Shown here in pieces: positions 6,371 through 13,511 of a stretch of DNA of 26,990 nucleotides (position 1 is its first letter; every line of letters starts with the position of its first letter). The notes under the pieces were generated by a model. That model ran no database searches. It saw only the letters and a list, made by a program, of their open reading frames with translations, and was not told the DNA's origin. The translations under genes and the position numbers were made by a program. The DNA is from an uncultured Bacilli bacterium (GTDB taxonomy: Bacteria > Bacillota_I > Bacilli_A > RF39 > UBA660), in contig CAKOOQ010000017.1 of NCBI GenBank assembly GCA_934098555.1, positions 1-26,990 on the forward strand, in the 5' to 3' direction.

Positions 6371-6417
6371 AAATACAACTTTTTTAGGTTGCTAGTAAAA
6401 GCAGTTAGGAGGTCAAT

Positions 6418-7098
6418 ATGTTATCGTATGGTAAAAATGTTTTACTAAGTACAAATCCAAAAGAGATAAAGAAAGTTTATATAAGTAAAGCAAAAAAAGA
6501 TTTAGAAGTTTTCGATTATTTGAAAGAAAATAAAATTCATTATGTAACAGTTGATAATTTAATGTTAAATAAAATGACGAAAGAAAATCATCAAGGTATT
6601 GTTTTTGAAAGGGATGATTTTAAATATCAATCTTTAGAAAGCATGTATGATAAAAATTTCGTGGTTTTATTAGATCATTTGGAAGACCCACACAACTTTG
6701 GCGCTATTATAAGAACTTGTGAAGCAGCCGGCGTAGATGGCATTATTATACCTAAAGATAGAAGTGTTTCGGTTACCGATGTTGTTATTAAAACGAGTGT
6801 TGGTACCACAGAAAATGTTCCTATTGTCAAGGTTTCTAATTTGACTGATGCCATAAAAAAACTTCAAAAAAATAACTTTTTTGTCTATGGAAGCGATATG
6901 CAAGGTGCGGATTGTCGTGAAGTATCATTCGCGGATAAAAAAGTCCTTGTTGTAGGAAATGAGGGCAAAGGAATTAGCCATATCGTTGAAAAAAACTGTG
7001 ATGAAATGGTTAAAATTCCTATGAAAGGAAATGTAAATAGTCTAAATGCATCGGTCGCTGCAGCTCTACTAATTTACAAAATGGGAGGGCTTATATGA
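6418..7098 (+). CDS. rlmB: 23S rRNA (guanosine-2'-O-)-methyltransferase RlmB (SpoU/TrmH family)
   Basis: A 226-residue SPOUT-class RNA 2'-O-methyltransferase using S-adenosylmethionine, expected to modify a guanosine in 23S rRNA. Residues about 1-65 form the small substrate-binding domain ending in H-Q-G-I-V. The catalytic knot domain has motif 1 (D-P-H-N-F-G-A-I-I-R-T), motif 2 (V-V-G-N-E-G-K-G-I) and motif 3 (N-S-L-N-A-S-V-A-A). AGGAGG lies 5 bases before the ATG. Its stop overlaps the next start as ATGA, so it is coupled to the sigma factor. In Bacillus and relatives the same gene sits beside sigH, secE and nusG, which supports RlmB over other TrmH paralogues. mrnC and cysS, its usual upstream neighbours, are not here. 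Confidence 0.9.
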   Translation: MLSYGKNVLLSTNPKEIKKVYISKAKKDLEVFDYLKENKIHYVTVDNLMLNKMTKENHQGIVFERDDFKYQSLESMYDKNFVVLLDHLEDPHNFGAIIRTCEAAGVDGIIIPKDRSVSVTDVVIKTSVGTTENVPIVKVSNLTDAIKKLQKNNFFVYGSDMQGADCREVSFADKKVLVVGNEGKGISHIVEKNCDEMVKIPMKGNVNSLNASVAAALLIYKMGGLI

Positions 7099-7712
7099 GT
7101 TATGAAGAAGAGGAATTAATGCTTTTAGATATGATTTGTGAATCAAATGATGAAGTAAGAACGACTCTTTATAAAACTTATGAACCCGTTATAAAGGGGG
7201 TTATTAAAAAATATGTTCGAAGTGCTCAGAAATTGGGGATAGATTTAAACGATTTAATTCAAGAAGCCAATGTTGGTTTTGCCGATGCTTTAAACAAATA
7301 TGATTCTTCAAAAGACGCTAGCTTAAAAACTTTTATCGGTATTTGCGTTGATAGACGTTTACTCAACTATATTTATAAAAATAAAACGATAAAAAGTCAA
7401 ATGGCTCAAGAAAGTTTGTCACTTGACTATGATTATGATGAAAATGGCTTGCCTTTAAGAGATGTTTTGAAAGATGATGAAGCAGATCCTTTTAAAAAAA
7501 TATTTAATGAAACGTCTTACCATAATGCTATTGAAAAAATGAGTGATAGACTTTCTCTACAAGAAAAAGAAGTCTTTACTTATTTAACGAATGGTCTAGA
7601 CTATATAGAAATAGCTAAGAGACTAGATAAGAGTCCTAAACAAATCGATAATACAATTCAAAGAATTCGAGCAAAAATCAAAGATGCTTTAAAGGAGGAA
7701 GATTATGAATAA
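7095..7712 (+). CDS. Sigma-70 family factor, SigH-like
   Basis: A 205-residue RNA polymerase sigma factor with region 2 at about residues 20-95 (D-L-I-Q-E-A-N-V-G core-binding helix, then F-I-G-I-C-V-D-R-R-L) and a region 4 helix-turn-helix at about 150-200 (L-D-Y-I-E-I-A-K-R-L-D-K-S). Region 1 is absent. Region 2, the short linker and the position between rlmB and secE match SigH of Bacillus, which controls transition-state and competence/sporulation genes. It overlaps rlmB by four bases and the next gene by eight, so all three are probably translated together. Its target genes cannot be read here. It may be a distant SigH relative with a different regulon, so no symbol is given. Confidence 0.85.
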   Translation: MSYEEEELMLLDMICESNDEVRTTLYKTYEPVIKGVIKKYVRSAQKLGIDLNDLIQEANVGFADALNKYDSSKDASLKTFIGICVDRRLLNYIYKNKTIKSQMAQESLSLDYDYDENGLPLRDVLKDDEADPFKKIFNETSYHNAIEKMSDRLSLQEKEVFTYLTNGLDYIEIAKRLDKSPKQIDNTIQRIRAKIKDALKEEDYE

Positions 7713-8388
7713 GAAAGAAATTATTAAATTTATAGCCTTTGTTGCTGTTTTTGTGGCTTTAAGTATTGTCATTGTCAGAGTTTTTTCTTTTGAACGTACC
7801 AAAGATGATGTGACGATAGAAACGCCTGTTATCGACGATAGTTCCAAAAAAGACAATAAAGACGAAATTGAGTTTCAAAACACATCACCTTTAAGTGAAG
7901 AAGAAGTACGTAATTTAGTAGAAAGTAAAAGAGAAGTTTTAAAAGATTATTTTTTGCAAACAAAATATTATTCTGCTAGTGAAGTTTCTAAAGATTTTAC
8001 AGCTTCTGAAAATGAAAATTATATAGTTTTAGACTCTAAATTTTTTACGGGACTTAAATCATTGGTAACCGATGATATTTATAATTTTTATTGGAATCAG
8101 TTTGGCGCTGTCAATAAAAGAACCGATATATTAGTTACAGAAGATTTATATATATCTAAAAAAGGCGTTTTTGATGATATTTATTATGAAAGTGCTATTG
8201 CTCTTAATGATGTCACGGAAGAAAAAATAGTTTTAAAAAAAGCGACAGACGAAAAAATTGAAACTTATACAAACATTAAATATTGTCTTGAAGATGGAAC
8301 ATGTCCTAGAAATGAGTTTTATCATTTTGATTTGGTAAAGAATAACGATGATTGGTTTATCTCAGATTTTACAACAAAAAAAGCTTAA
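7705..8388 (+). CDS. Single-pass membrane protein of unknown function
   Basis: A 227-residue protein with one N-terminal membrane segment (about residues 9-27), a charged linker rich in Asp/Lys/Glu (about 30-60) and a domain of about 165 residues that should face outside. That domain ends in F-Y-H-F-D-L-V-K-N with a W shortly after and has two cysteines (Y-C-L-E-D-G-T-C) that could form a disulfide. The layout is anchor plus small mixed domain, perhaps NTF2-like, which is a guess. AAGGAGG precedes the ATG and lies inside the sigma factor gene, so expression is tied to it. One could suspect an anti-sigma or sensor role from the overlap, but no anti-sigma motif is visible. Confidence 0.75.
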   Translation: MNKKEIIKFIAFVAVFVALSIVIVRVFSFERTKDDVTIETPVIDDSSKKDNKDEIEFQNTSPLSEEEVRNLVESKREVLKDYFLQTKYYSASEVSKDFTASENENYIVLDSKFFTGLKSLVTDDIYNFYWNQFGAVNKRTDILVTEDLYISKKGVFDDIYYESAIALNDVTEEKIVLKKATDEKIETYTNIKYCLEDGTCPRNEFYHFDLVKNNDDWFISDFTTKKA

Positions 8389-8394
8389 AAAAAC

Positions 8395-8423
8395 TTGCAA
8401 ACACTCAGTTGTTGTGATACTTT
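8395..8423 (+). promoter_or_regulatory. Promoter for secE-nusG
   Basis: TTGCAA, a 17-base spacer and TACTTT. Placed between the sigma-factor run and secE, it gives a leader of about 50 bases. Confidence 0.5.
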
Positions 8424-8450
8424 ATATATAAGAAGCACGTGAGTGTTTTT
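8401..8450 (+). terminator. Long-loop hairpin before secE
   Basis: ACACTCA (8401-8407) pairs with TGAGTGT (8440-8446), followed by T-rich sequence. The 32-base loop makes it a modest terminator. It overlaps the promoter spacer, so it could end upstream transcription or act as a secE leader element. Confidence 0.4.
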
Positions 8451-8477
8451 ATTTTGGAAAAATATTGAGGTGAAAGA

Positions 8478-8684
8478 ATGGCAAAGGCAAAAAAAGCAAA
8501 AGCTCAAAAAGAAAAAAAACCAAGTTATTTAAAGGAAGTAAAAAGTGAAATGAAAAAAGTCACTTTCCCAAGTGCTAAGGAAGTTGTGACTTATACGGTT
8601 GCGACAATTCTTATTGTGGCATTACTTATTGTTTTCTTCTTATTATTAACAGCGTTATTGTCATGGGTTAAGGGGGCATTTTAA
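8478..8684 (+). CDS. secE: Preprotein translocase subunit SecE
   Basis: A 68-residue protein: a Lys/Ala-rich cytoplasmic N-terminus (1-15), an amphipathic helix with the conserved stretch S-E-M-K-K-V-T-F-P-S, and one membrane segment (about 38-62). This is the minimal Gram-positive SecE, which clamps the SecY channel of the Sec translocon. GAGGTGA lies upstream of the ATG. The TAA overlaps the nusG ATG by one base, the usual secE-nusG coupling. rpmG (ribosomal protein L33), often directly upstream of secE, is not present in the 89 bases before it. Confidence 0.93.
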   Translation: MAKAKKAKAQKEKKPSYLKEVKSEMKKVTFPSAKEVVTYTVATILIVALLIVFFLLLTALLSWVKGAF

Positions 8685-9220
8685 TGGAAAAATTATGGTA
8701 TGTTGTTAACACTTATGTAGGCCATGAAGAGGCCGTTAAAGAAAAACTTGAGATGCGTACCGAATCAATGGGGATGCAAGATCATATTTTTCGAATTATC
8801 ATTCCAGAAATTACTGAAGTGGAAGTAAAAGATGGTGTCAAAAAAGAAAAAAAGAAAAAAATGTTTCCTGGTTATGTTTTAGTGGAAATGATTATGAGCG
8901 ATGAAGCTTGGTATATTGTTCGTAATACGCCAGGTGTTACTGGCTTTATTGGTTCAAGTGGTAAAGGTGCTAAACCAACACCGATTCCTCCACAAGAAAT
9001 AGATCATATTTTAGTTAATATGGGCATGAGTCGCGTTGATGTGGAATCTGAACTTGCTATTGGTGATAAAGTAAGTATCGTTGATGGACCATTTAAAGGA
9101 ATGGAAGGAACTATTCATACTATTGATGCTGAAAATAGTCGCCTAACAGTAACGATAGATTTATTTGGACAAGAAACAAGTGTCGAAGTAGAACTTTTCC
9201 AAGTAAACAAATTACAATAG
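8684..9220 (+). CDS. nusG: Transcription termination/antitermination protein NusG
   Basis: A 178-residue NusG. The NGN domain (about 1-115) starts W-Y-V-V-N-T-Y-V-G-H-E and contains the conserved K-M-F-P-G-Y-V-L-V. The KOW domain (about 123-178) has G-D-K-V-S-I-V-D-G-P-F-K-G. It binds RNA polymerase to modulate pausing and, with the KOW domain, can link to S10 or Rho. The K-K-E-K-K-K-K-M insertion before the P-G-Y motif is lysine-rich but normal for Firmicutes. It is followed by a terminator and then the rplK promoter and leader. Confidence 0.95.
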   Translation: MEKLWYVVNTYVGHEEAVKEKLEMRTESMGMQDHIFRIIIPEITEVEVKDGVKKEKKKKMFPGYVLVEMIMSDEAWYIVRNTPGVTGFIGSSGKGAKPTPIPPQEIDHILVNMGMSRVDVESELAIGDKVSIVDGPFKGMEGTIHTIDAENSRLTVTIDLFGQETSVEVELFQVNKLQ

Positions 9221-9242
9221 TTTATAGAATTATAAAATTTTT

Positions 9243-9280
9243 AAAAGGAAGGATAATTTGCTTGTCAAAACCTTCCTTTT
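9243..9280 (+). terminator. Intrinsic terminator after nusG
   Basis: AAAAGGAAGG (9243-9252) pairs perfectly with CCTTCCTTTT (9271-9280) around an 18-base loop. The right arm lies inside the rplK promoter spacer, so the hairpin and the next promoter overlap. Confidence 0.7.
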
Positions 9281-9290
9281 ATGCTAATAT
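9262..9290 (+). promoter_or_regulatory. Promoter for rplK-rplA
   Basis: TTGTCA, a 17-base spacer ending in TGC, and TAATAT. Both boxes and the extended -10 TG are near consensus, as expected for a highly expressed ribosomal operon. Confidence 0.75.
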
Positions 9291-9298
9291 CTTAATTG

Positions 9299-9395
9299 CA
9301 TCGAAGTGTTTGTACTTTGAAGCAATGAAGTGGGAGGGACTTTCAGCGCGGACTTGCCCATGACCACTTACACGTTAAAAACAATAAAATCCAAA
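9299..9395 (+). promoter_or_regulatory. L1-type autoregulatory leader of rplK-rplA
   Basis: A first hairpin pairs TCGAAGT with ACTTTGA (within 9299-9324). A second element closes AAGTGG (9328-9333) with CCACTT (9364-9369) and has an inner GGG/CCC pairing next to GTGGGAGGG and the ATGACCAC strand. This resembles the L1 binding site on 23S rRNA, mimicked by leaders upstream of rplK in Firmicutes. Free L1 would bind here and repress the operon. The structure is read by eye. Confidence 0.65.
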
Positions 9396-9412
9396 GAAAG
9401 GAGAGTGTTTTC

Positions 9413-10003
9413 GTGGCAAAAGAAGTCGTAAAAAAAGTAAAATTACAAATTCCTGCTGGAAAAGCAAATCCAGCTCCACCAGTTGGTACTGTTTTAGGTC
9501 CTGCTGGTATTAACATTCAAGATTTTTGTCAAAAGTTCAATGATGCAACTAAAGACAAAATGGGTGATGTTGTTCCTTGCGAAATCTCTATCTATGATGA
9601 TAGATCATTTGACTTCGTATTAAAAACTCCACCAGCTGCATTCTTACTTAAAAAAGTTGCTAAAATTCAAAAAGCAAGTAAAAAAGGTGCTAATGAAGTT
9701 GTTGCAACCATCACAAAAGACGAATTAAGAAGTATTGCTGAAACAAAACTTCCTGATTTAAATGCTTATACTGTAGAAGAAGCTATGAAAACTGTTGAAG
9801 GTACTGCTCGTAATATGGGTATTGCTGTTAAAGGTTTAAATGATGTCGAATTAGCTGAACAAGAAAAAGAAGCTCAAGCAGAAGAAGCTGAAAGAGAAAA
9901 ACGTGAAGAAGAATTAGCTGAAATGGAAGCAGACGTTAAAGAAGGTACAACTGCTGAAGTTGAAGTAATTGGAAAAAATAAAGAAGAACAAACTGAAGAA
10001 TAA
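9413..10003 (+). CDS. rplK: Ribosomal protein L11 with long acidic tail
   Basis: Residues 1-141 are a normal L11: Q-I-P-A-G-K-A-N-P-A-P-P-V-G at the N-terminus and the rRNA-binding domain ending in G-T-A-R-N-M-G. L11 binds the GTPase-associated centre of 23S rRNA and contacts EF-G. The 196-residue length is about 55 more than usual. The extra C-terminal part (about 142-196) is very rich in Glu, Ala and Lys and should be a charged helix followed by a flexible tail. The start is GTG 9413, with AAAGGAGA 9 bases upstream. It is followed by rplA with a 48-base gap. Confidence 0.93.
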   Translation: MAKEVVKKVKLQIPAGKANPAPPVGTVLGPAGINIQDFCQKFNDATKDKMGDVVPCEISIYDDRSFDFVLKTPPAAFLLKKVAKIQKASKKGANEVVATITKDELRSIAETKLPDLNAYTVEEAMKTVEGTARNMGIAVKGLNDVELAEQEKEAQAEEAEREKREEELAEMEADVKEGTTAEVEVIGKNKEEQTEE

Positions 10004-10051
10004 TTTAAACTTAAATAGTCCGCTTAAAATACCACAGTTAGGAGGGAAATC

Positions 10052-10750
10052 ATGAAAAAATTTGGTCGTAAATATGTGGAAGCTAGTAAGAAATTAGACA
10101 AAAATACTTCTTACAGCGTTAATGAAGCTATTCATTTAGCAAAAGAAACATCAGTTACTAATTTTGATGGAACTGTTGATTTTGCAATGAAGCTTAATGT
10201 CGACCCTAAAAAAGCTGATCAACAATTACGTGGTTCTCTAGTATTACCAAATGGTACTGGAAAAACAAAACGTGTATTAGTTATCGCTAAAGGTGCTCAA
10301 GCAGAAGCAGCTAAAGCTGCCGGTGCATTATATGTTGGTGAAAAAGACATGATTGAAAAAATTCAAAAAGAAAACTGGTTTGATTTTGATGTCATCGTTG
10401 CTACTCCAGATATGATGCCTGAACTTGGTAAAATCGGTAAAATTTTAGGACCTAAAGGTTTAATGCCAAACCCTAAGACAAATACCGTTACACCAAACCC
10501 TGCCAAAGCAGTTGAAGACATTAATAAAGGTATGGTTGAATTTAGAACAGATTCTTATGGAAATATTCATGGTGTTCTTGGTAAAGTATCTTTCGATGAA
10601 AAAGCTTTACAAGAAAACCTAGAATATGTTGTCAAATCTATTTCAAAATTGAAACCTGCTAGTGTTAAAGGAAAATTTATCACTTCTATTAGTGTTTCAA
10701 CAACAATGGGCCCAGGAATTAAAGTAGATCAAAATTCTTTTGACATTTAA
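10052..10750 (+). CDS. rplA: Ribosomal protein L1
   Basis: A 232-residue L1, normal length, which forms the L1 stalk of the large subunit and helps release deacylated tRNA. The family signature around G-K-I-G-K-I-L-G-P-K-G-L-M-P-N-P-K is intact, as is the C-terminal T-T-M-G-P-G-I motif. TTAGGAGGG lies ahead of the ATG. As repressor of its own operon it probably binds the leader upstream of rplK. Its final codons contain the -35 box of the next promoter. Confidence 0.96.
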   Translation: MKKFGRKYVEASKKLDKNTSYSVNEAIHLAKETSVTNFDGTVDFAMKLNVDPKKADQQLRGSLVLPNGTGKTKRVLVIAKGAQAEAAKAAGALYVGEKDMIEKIQKENWFDFDVIVATPDMMPELGKIGKILGPKGLMPNPKTNTVTPNPAKAVEDINKGMVEFRTDSYGNIHGVLGKVSFDEKALQENLEYVVKSISKLKPASVKGKFITSISVSTTMGPGIKVDQNSFDI

Positions 10751-10768
10751 TTTATAACATATTATAAT
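10740..10768 (+). promoter_or_regulatory. Consensus sigma-A promoter for rplJ-rplL
   Basis: Perfect TTGACA, exactly 17 bases, perfect TATAAT. The -35 box is made from the last codons of rplA (Phe-Asp-Ile-stop), so promoter and coding sequence overlap. Confidence 0.85.
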
Positions 10769-10890
10769 AAACATCAGAAAAAGCGCAATACCGAAGACAG
10801 CAAGGGGAATATCCTTAATAATCTTGCCGAGGGACGTTTACTAAATTAGACCTAGTCTATTTAAGCTCGTCCAATCGGAGGGGCTTTTTT
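10769..10890 (+). promoter_or_regulatory. L10 leader with intrinsic terminator
   Basis: The conserved L10-leader sequence is visible: ACCGAAGACAGCA near 10790, CCTTAATAATCTTGCCGAGG downstream of it, then a terminator-like hairpin AAGCTCGTCC/GGAGGGGCTT (10863-10886, one mismatch) followed by six T. Free L10(L7/L12)4 complex binds this mRNA and limits rplJ-rplL expression. The hairpin suggests attenuation in this organism. Confidence 0.85.
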
Positions 10891-10916
10891 GATAGTTAAG
10901 CAAAGGAGGAAAAGTT

Positions 10917-11411
10917 ATGGCTAGCACAAAGATTCTTGCTCAAAAGAAAGAAACTGTAAATGATATTGTTAATAACATTAAAGATAGCGAATCTGTTATT
11001 TTATTTCAATATCAAGGTTTAACCGTTGCAGAACTTTCTGAGCTAAGAAAAAAACTTAGAGAAACTGATGCGACAGTAAAAGTTTACAAAAACACATTAT
11101 TAAAAAGAGCTTTAGACGAACTAAACTTAAGTTTTGATGGTTTCTTAGAAGGTCCAAATGCTATCTTATTTGGTAAAAATTTACTTGAACCAATTAAGGT
11201 TGTTGCAGACTTTGCTAAAGAACATGAAAAACTTGAAATTAGAGTTGGTATCATCTCTGGCTCAGTAGCTGATTTAGCTACAATCAACGAATATGCTACA
11301 ATACCTTCACGTGAAGGATTATTAACAATGCTTGCTGCTGGTATGATGGAACATGTTCGTAACTTATCCATTGCTCTAAACTTATATAGTGAGCAAAAGG
11401 AAGAAAACTAG
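10917..11411 (+). CDS. rplJ: Ribosomal protein L10
   Basis: A 164-residue L10, the base of the ribosomal stalk, which anchors L7/L12 dimers through its C-terminal helix. Family features are the N-terminal A-Q-K-K-E-T-V start, the V-Y-K-N-T-L-L rRNA-binding stretch and the A-G-M-M-E-H-V-R-N-L part before the stalk-binding helix. AAAGGAGG lies just ahead of the ATG. Regulated by the leader upstream and followed after 16 bases by rplL. Confidence 0.96.
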   Translation: MASTKILAQKKETVNDIVNNIKDSESVILFQYQGLTVAELSELRKKLRETDATVKVYKNTLLKRALDELNLSFDGFLEGPNAILFGKNLLEPIKVVADFAKEHEKLEIRVGIISGSVADLATINEYATIPSREGLLTMLAAGMMEHVRNLSIALNLYSEQKEEN

Positions 11412-11427
11412 AAAGGAATTGATTAAA

Positions 11428-11793
11428 ATGGCTAAAATTACAAAAGAAGATTTTATTGAATCATTAAAAGAAATGACTATTCTTGAAGTTAAAGAATTAG
11501 TTGACGCAATGAAAGAAGAATTTGGAGTAGATCCAAGTGCTGTTGCTGTTGCTGCTGCTCCTGCAGCTGCTGCACAAGAAGAAGATACAAATAAGACTGT
11601 CGTATTAAAAAGTGCTGGAGGAAACAAGATTGCTGTAATTAAATTATTAAAAGAAATTACAGGATTAGGACTTGTTGAAGCTAAAGGTTTAGCTGATAAT
11701 GGTGGAAATGTTAAAGAAAACGTTCCAACTGAAGAAGCTAACCAAATTAAAGCACAACTTGAAGAAGCTGGCGCTGAAGTAGAACTTGCTTAA
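11428..11793 (+). CDS. rplL: Ribosomal protein L7/L12
   Basis: A 121-residue stalk protein that recruits translation GTPases. An N-terminal dimerisation domain (1-33) is followed by an Ala-rich hinge (about 36-50), then the C-terminal factor-binding domain with K-I-A-V-I-K and G-L-G-L-V-E-A-K. The start is ATG 11428: the encoded M-A-K-I-T-K-E-D-F is the family N-terminus and AAAGGA lies 10 bases upstream. The open frame reaching back to 11389 overlaps rplJ and is not a real extension. A terminator follows, where rpoB would normally begin. Confidence 0.96.
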   Translation: MAKITKEDFIESLKEMTILEVKELVDAMKEEFGVDPSAVAVAAAPAAAAQEEDTNKTVVLKSAGGNKIAVIKLLKEITGLGLVEAKGLADNGGNVKENVPTEEANQIKAQLEEAGAEVELA

Positions 11794-11803
11794 TTAATGG
11801 AAA

Positions 11804-11828
11804 AGGTCGAGTAGTCTCGGCTTTTTTT
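11804..11828 (+). terminator. Intrinsic terminator after rplL
   Basis: AGGTCGAG (11804-11811) pairs with CTCGGCTT (11816-11823) around TAGT, with seven T from 11822. It closes the rplJ-rplL unit. Confidence 0.75.
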
Positions 11829-11848
11829 GTAGGGAAAAGAGGAAAAGT

Positions 11849-12394
11849 ATGAAGAAAGGAAATTTAATTATTCTAGCAGGTAGCAAAAGGGCTGGTAAAA
11901 CAACGGTTAGTAATTATTTGCAAAAATTAGGTTATGTTACTTTAAATTTTGATTATTTGTTAGATGCTTACGATAATTCACTAAAAGAACACACAAAAGA
12001 AATGGAATTTTCTTTTTTTAATAATTTAGTGAATTATTATTACAATAATACGATTTATTATGGTCAAAATATTGTTTTTGATATTTATGATTTTTTACCA
12101 ACAGATTTAATGAAATTGGATAAATTTAAAGAAGTAAAAATCTTTATTTTAGGCTATCCTAACGCTTCATTAGAAAACATAGAAAAATGTCTTAAAAAAT
12201 ATGGTGATGATTTTGAGTGGAATAAACAGCTTAAAGATGATGAAATCGCATTAAAGGCGGAAGATATTTTTAATAGAAATAAAACTTTACAAAAGGAATG
12301 CCAAATGACAGGAATCATTCTTTATGATGTAGGAATAGATGAAAAACGTAGTATAAAATTAAATGAACTTATCGAAATCATTGTGCATTTGTAA
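11849..12394 (+). CDS. P-loop NTPase, small kinase-like
   Basis: A 181-residue cytoplasmic protein with a Walker A loop G11-S-K-R-A-G-K-T18 right after the first beta strand, the layout of nucleoside/nucleotide and dephospho-CoA-like kinases. A second strand with D-Y (N-F-D-Y-L-L-D, about 34-40) and I-V-F-D-I-Y-D (about 75-81) fit acceptor-site and Walker B positions. I cannot assign a substrate. It lies directly behind the rplL terminator, with AGAGGAAAAG before the ATG and no clear promoter of its own, so it may be read by terminator leakage. It occupies the place where rpoB-rpoC normally follow rplL. Confidence 0.7.
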   Translation: MKKGNLIILAGSKRAGKTTVSNYLQKLGYVTLNFDYLLDAYDNSLKEHTKEMEFSFFNNLVNYYYNNTIYYGQNIVFDIYDFLPTDLMKLDKFKEVKIFILGYPNASLENIEKCLKKYGDDFEWNKQLKDDEIALKAEDIFNRNKTLQKECQMTGIILYDVGIDEKRSIKLNELIEIIVHL

Positions 12395-12418
12395 TTGTTT
12401 ATCCTTTAAATAAAGCGG

Positions 12419-12447
12419 TTGTTTTAAATCGAAAAATCCTTTATAAT
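12419..12447 (+). promoter_or_regulatory. Promoter of the small membrane-protein trio
   Basis: TTGTTT, 17 bases, TATAAT, ending 23 bases before the ATG at 12471. Confidence 0.65.
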
Positions 12448-12470
12448 ATCTTTAGGAAATGAGGCAAATT

Positions 12471-12749
12471 ATGAAAAAAAGTATTATAAATATATTAAAA
12501 ATAATTTTAATTGTTTTAGTAGCTTTGTGGTTGGGTGTCTTTACTTTTGATTATTTTAGAGCCCAAAATAATCAAAAACCTTTAGTTTGCTTGAGTGAAC
12601 AAACGATAAACCTTTCTGAAGGAGATTATTATGTATGTAAAGGATTAGGTTATAAGTATTATGAATACAAAGCAAATAATGGTGAATCAAGTTATGGCTT
12701 TGGAGCTATTTTTCTTAAAAATGCTTTAGAAAAGAAGTTAGGTGTTTAA
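12471..12749 (+). CDS. Small membrane-anchored protein, unknown
   Basis: A 92-residue protein with an N-terminal membrane segment (about residues 5-25) and a short outside part with two cysteines (L-V-C-L-S and Y-V-C-K-G) and many tyrosines. ATG 12471 is preferred over ATG 12459 because GAGG (12461-12464) sits 6 bases before it, while 12459 overlaps its own possible ribosome site. First gene of a three-gene run that ends just before rpsL; the next gene starts one base after its stop. No family recognised. Confidence 0.7.
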   Translation: MKKSIINILKIILIVLVALWLGVFTFDYFRAQNNQKPLVCLSEQTINLSEGDYYVCKGLGYKYYEYKANNGESSYGFGAIFLKNALEKKLGV

Positions 12750-12750
12750 G

Positions 12751-13131
12751 ATGTTTTTAAATAATAGAGGTTGGGGTTTAAAAGAAATGCTATTATTATC
12801 CAGCATAATTCTTGTGGCTGTTTTTGTGGCAGCAATTATGATAAATAATCTTTATAAAGACCTTGATATCACGCTTAATGGCAATACTTCGACGAAAGAA
12901 AATTATACAACCATTGAAAGAAATTTACTTAATGCTGCCAAAAAATATGCGAGAGAAAATGAATTAGATGACGACGAATTTATTTATTCTGATAACCTTA
13001 TTGATGAAGGCTATTTAACTCTTTCTAAAATGACAACGAATGATGATGTATGTGATGGTTATGTTGAGAAAAAAAATACTTCTTATAAAGCTTATATAAG
13101 TTGTGCTTCTTATGAGACGGATGGCTTTTAA
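12751..13131 (+). CDS. Prepilin-like membrane protein
   Basis: A 126-residue protein whose N-terminus, R-G-W-G-L-K-E-M-L-L-L, has the shape of a type IV prepilin signal: Gly, then an aromatic residue, with Glu at +5 and a hydrophobic helix behind it. The outside part ends with C-D-G-Y-V, Y-K-A-Y-I-S-C and Y-E-T, giving two cysteines that could pair. The same C-terminal pattern is in the next gene, so the two are paralogues. ATG 12751 is chosen over GTG 12742 because AGGTG (12739-12743) is at good spacing. A pseudopilin of a ComG-like pilus is possible, but no pilus ATPase or prepilin peptidase is in the window. The TAA overlaps the next ATG. Confidence 0.7.
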   Translation: MFLNNRGWGLKEMLLLSSIILVAVFVAAIMINNLYKDLDITLNGNTSTKENYTTIERNLLNAAKKYARENELDDDEFIYSDNLIDEGYLTLSKMTTNDDVCDGYVEKKNTSYKAYISCASYETDGF

Positions 13132-13511
13132 TGGAAAACATAAATTTACAGAAAATGCATAAAATAAGTATTATTTGGGGAATCATCATGATGCTTCTTG
13201 TTTTGGCCTTAACTTTGATTGCTATTTCATATAAAAAAGAAACCAAAGAATATAAAGATTTTGAAACAAAGTTAGCAGAAACGACTCAAAAATATATTGA
13301 GCAATCCGGTTTATATCCTGAAGAAGAAATGCATTTAACTCTTACAGAATTATTAAAACTTAACGTTATTGAAACAACCACTGTGAAAGACAAAACGTGT
13401 CAAGGTTATGTGAATATAAAAAATGATAAGCAATTTTTTGAATATAAAGCTTATATTAAATGTGGCAATTATGAAACAAAAAATTTAGATAAGAAAAAAC
13501 TTGACGATTAA
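13131..13511 (+). CDS. Membrane-anchored paralogue of the prepilin-like protein
   Basis: A 126-residue protein with one N-terminal membrane segment (about 12-33) and an outside helix-rich domain. Its end has C-Q-G-Y-V, Y-K-A-Y-I-K-C and Y-E-T, matching the preceding gene in order and spacing, so the two arose by duplication. Unlike its neighbour it lacks the Gly-aromatic-Glu prepilin cleavage pattern (the helix starts K-I-S-I-I-W-G), so if the pair is pilin-like only the first would be processed in the normal way. The start overlaps the upstream stop by one base. Its last codons (Leu-Asp-Asp-stop) contain the -35 of the rpsL promoter. Function unknown. Confidence 0.7.
   Translation: MENINLQKMHKISIIWGIIMMLLVLALTLIAISYKKETKEYKDFETKLAETTQKYIEQSGLYPEEEMHLTLTELLKLNVIETTTVKDKTCQGYVNIKNDKQFFEYKAYIKCGNYETKNLDKKKLDD

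Noticed and set aside
11084..11627. Antisense open frames across rplJ and rplL
   Set aside because: They lie opposite highly conserved ribosomal genes, lack ribosome sites and have compositions expected for shadow frames. The same holds for the other antisense or out-of-frame ORFs over rlmB, tuf, fusA, rpsL and the DUF308 gene.
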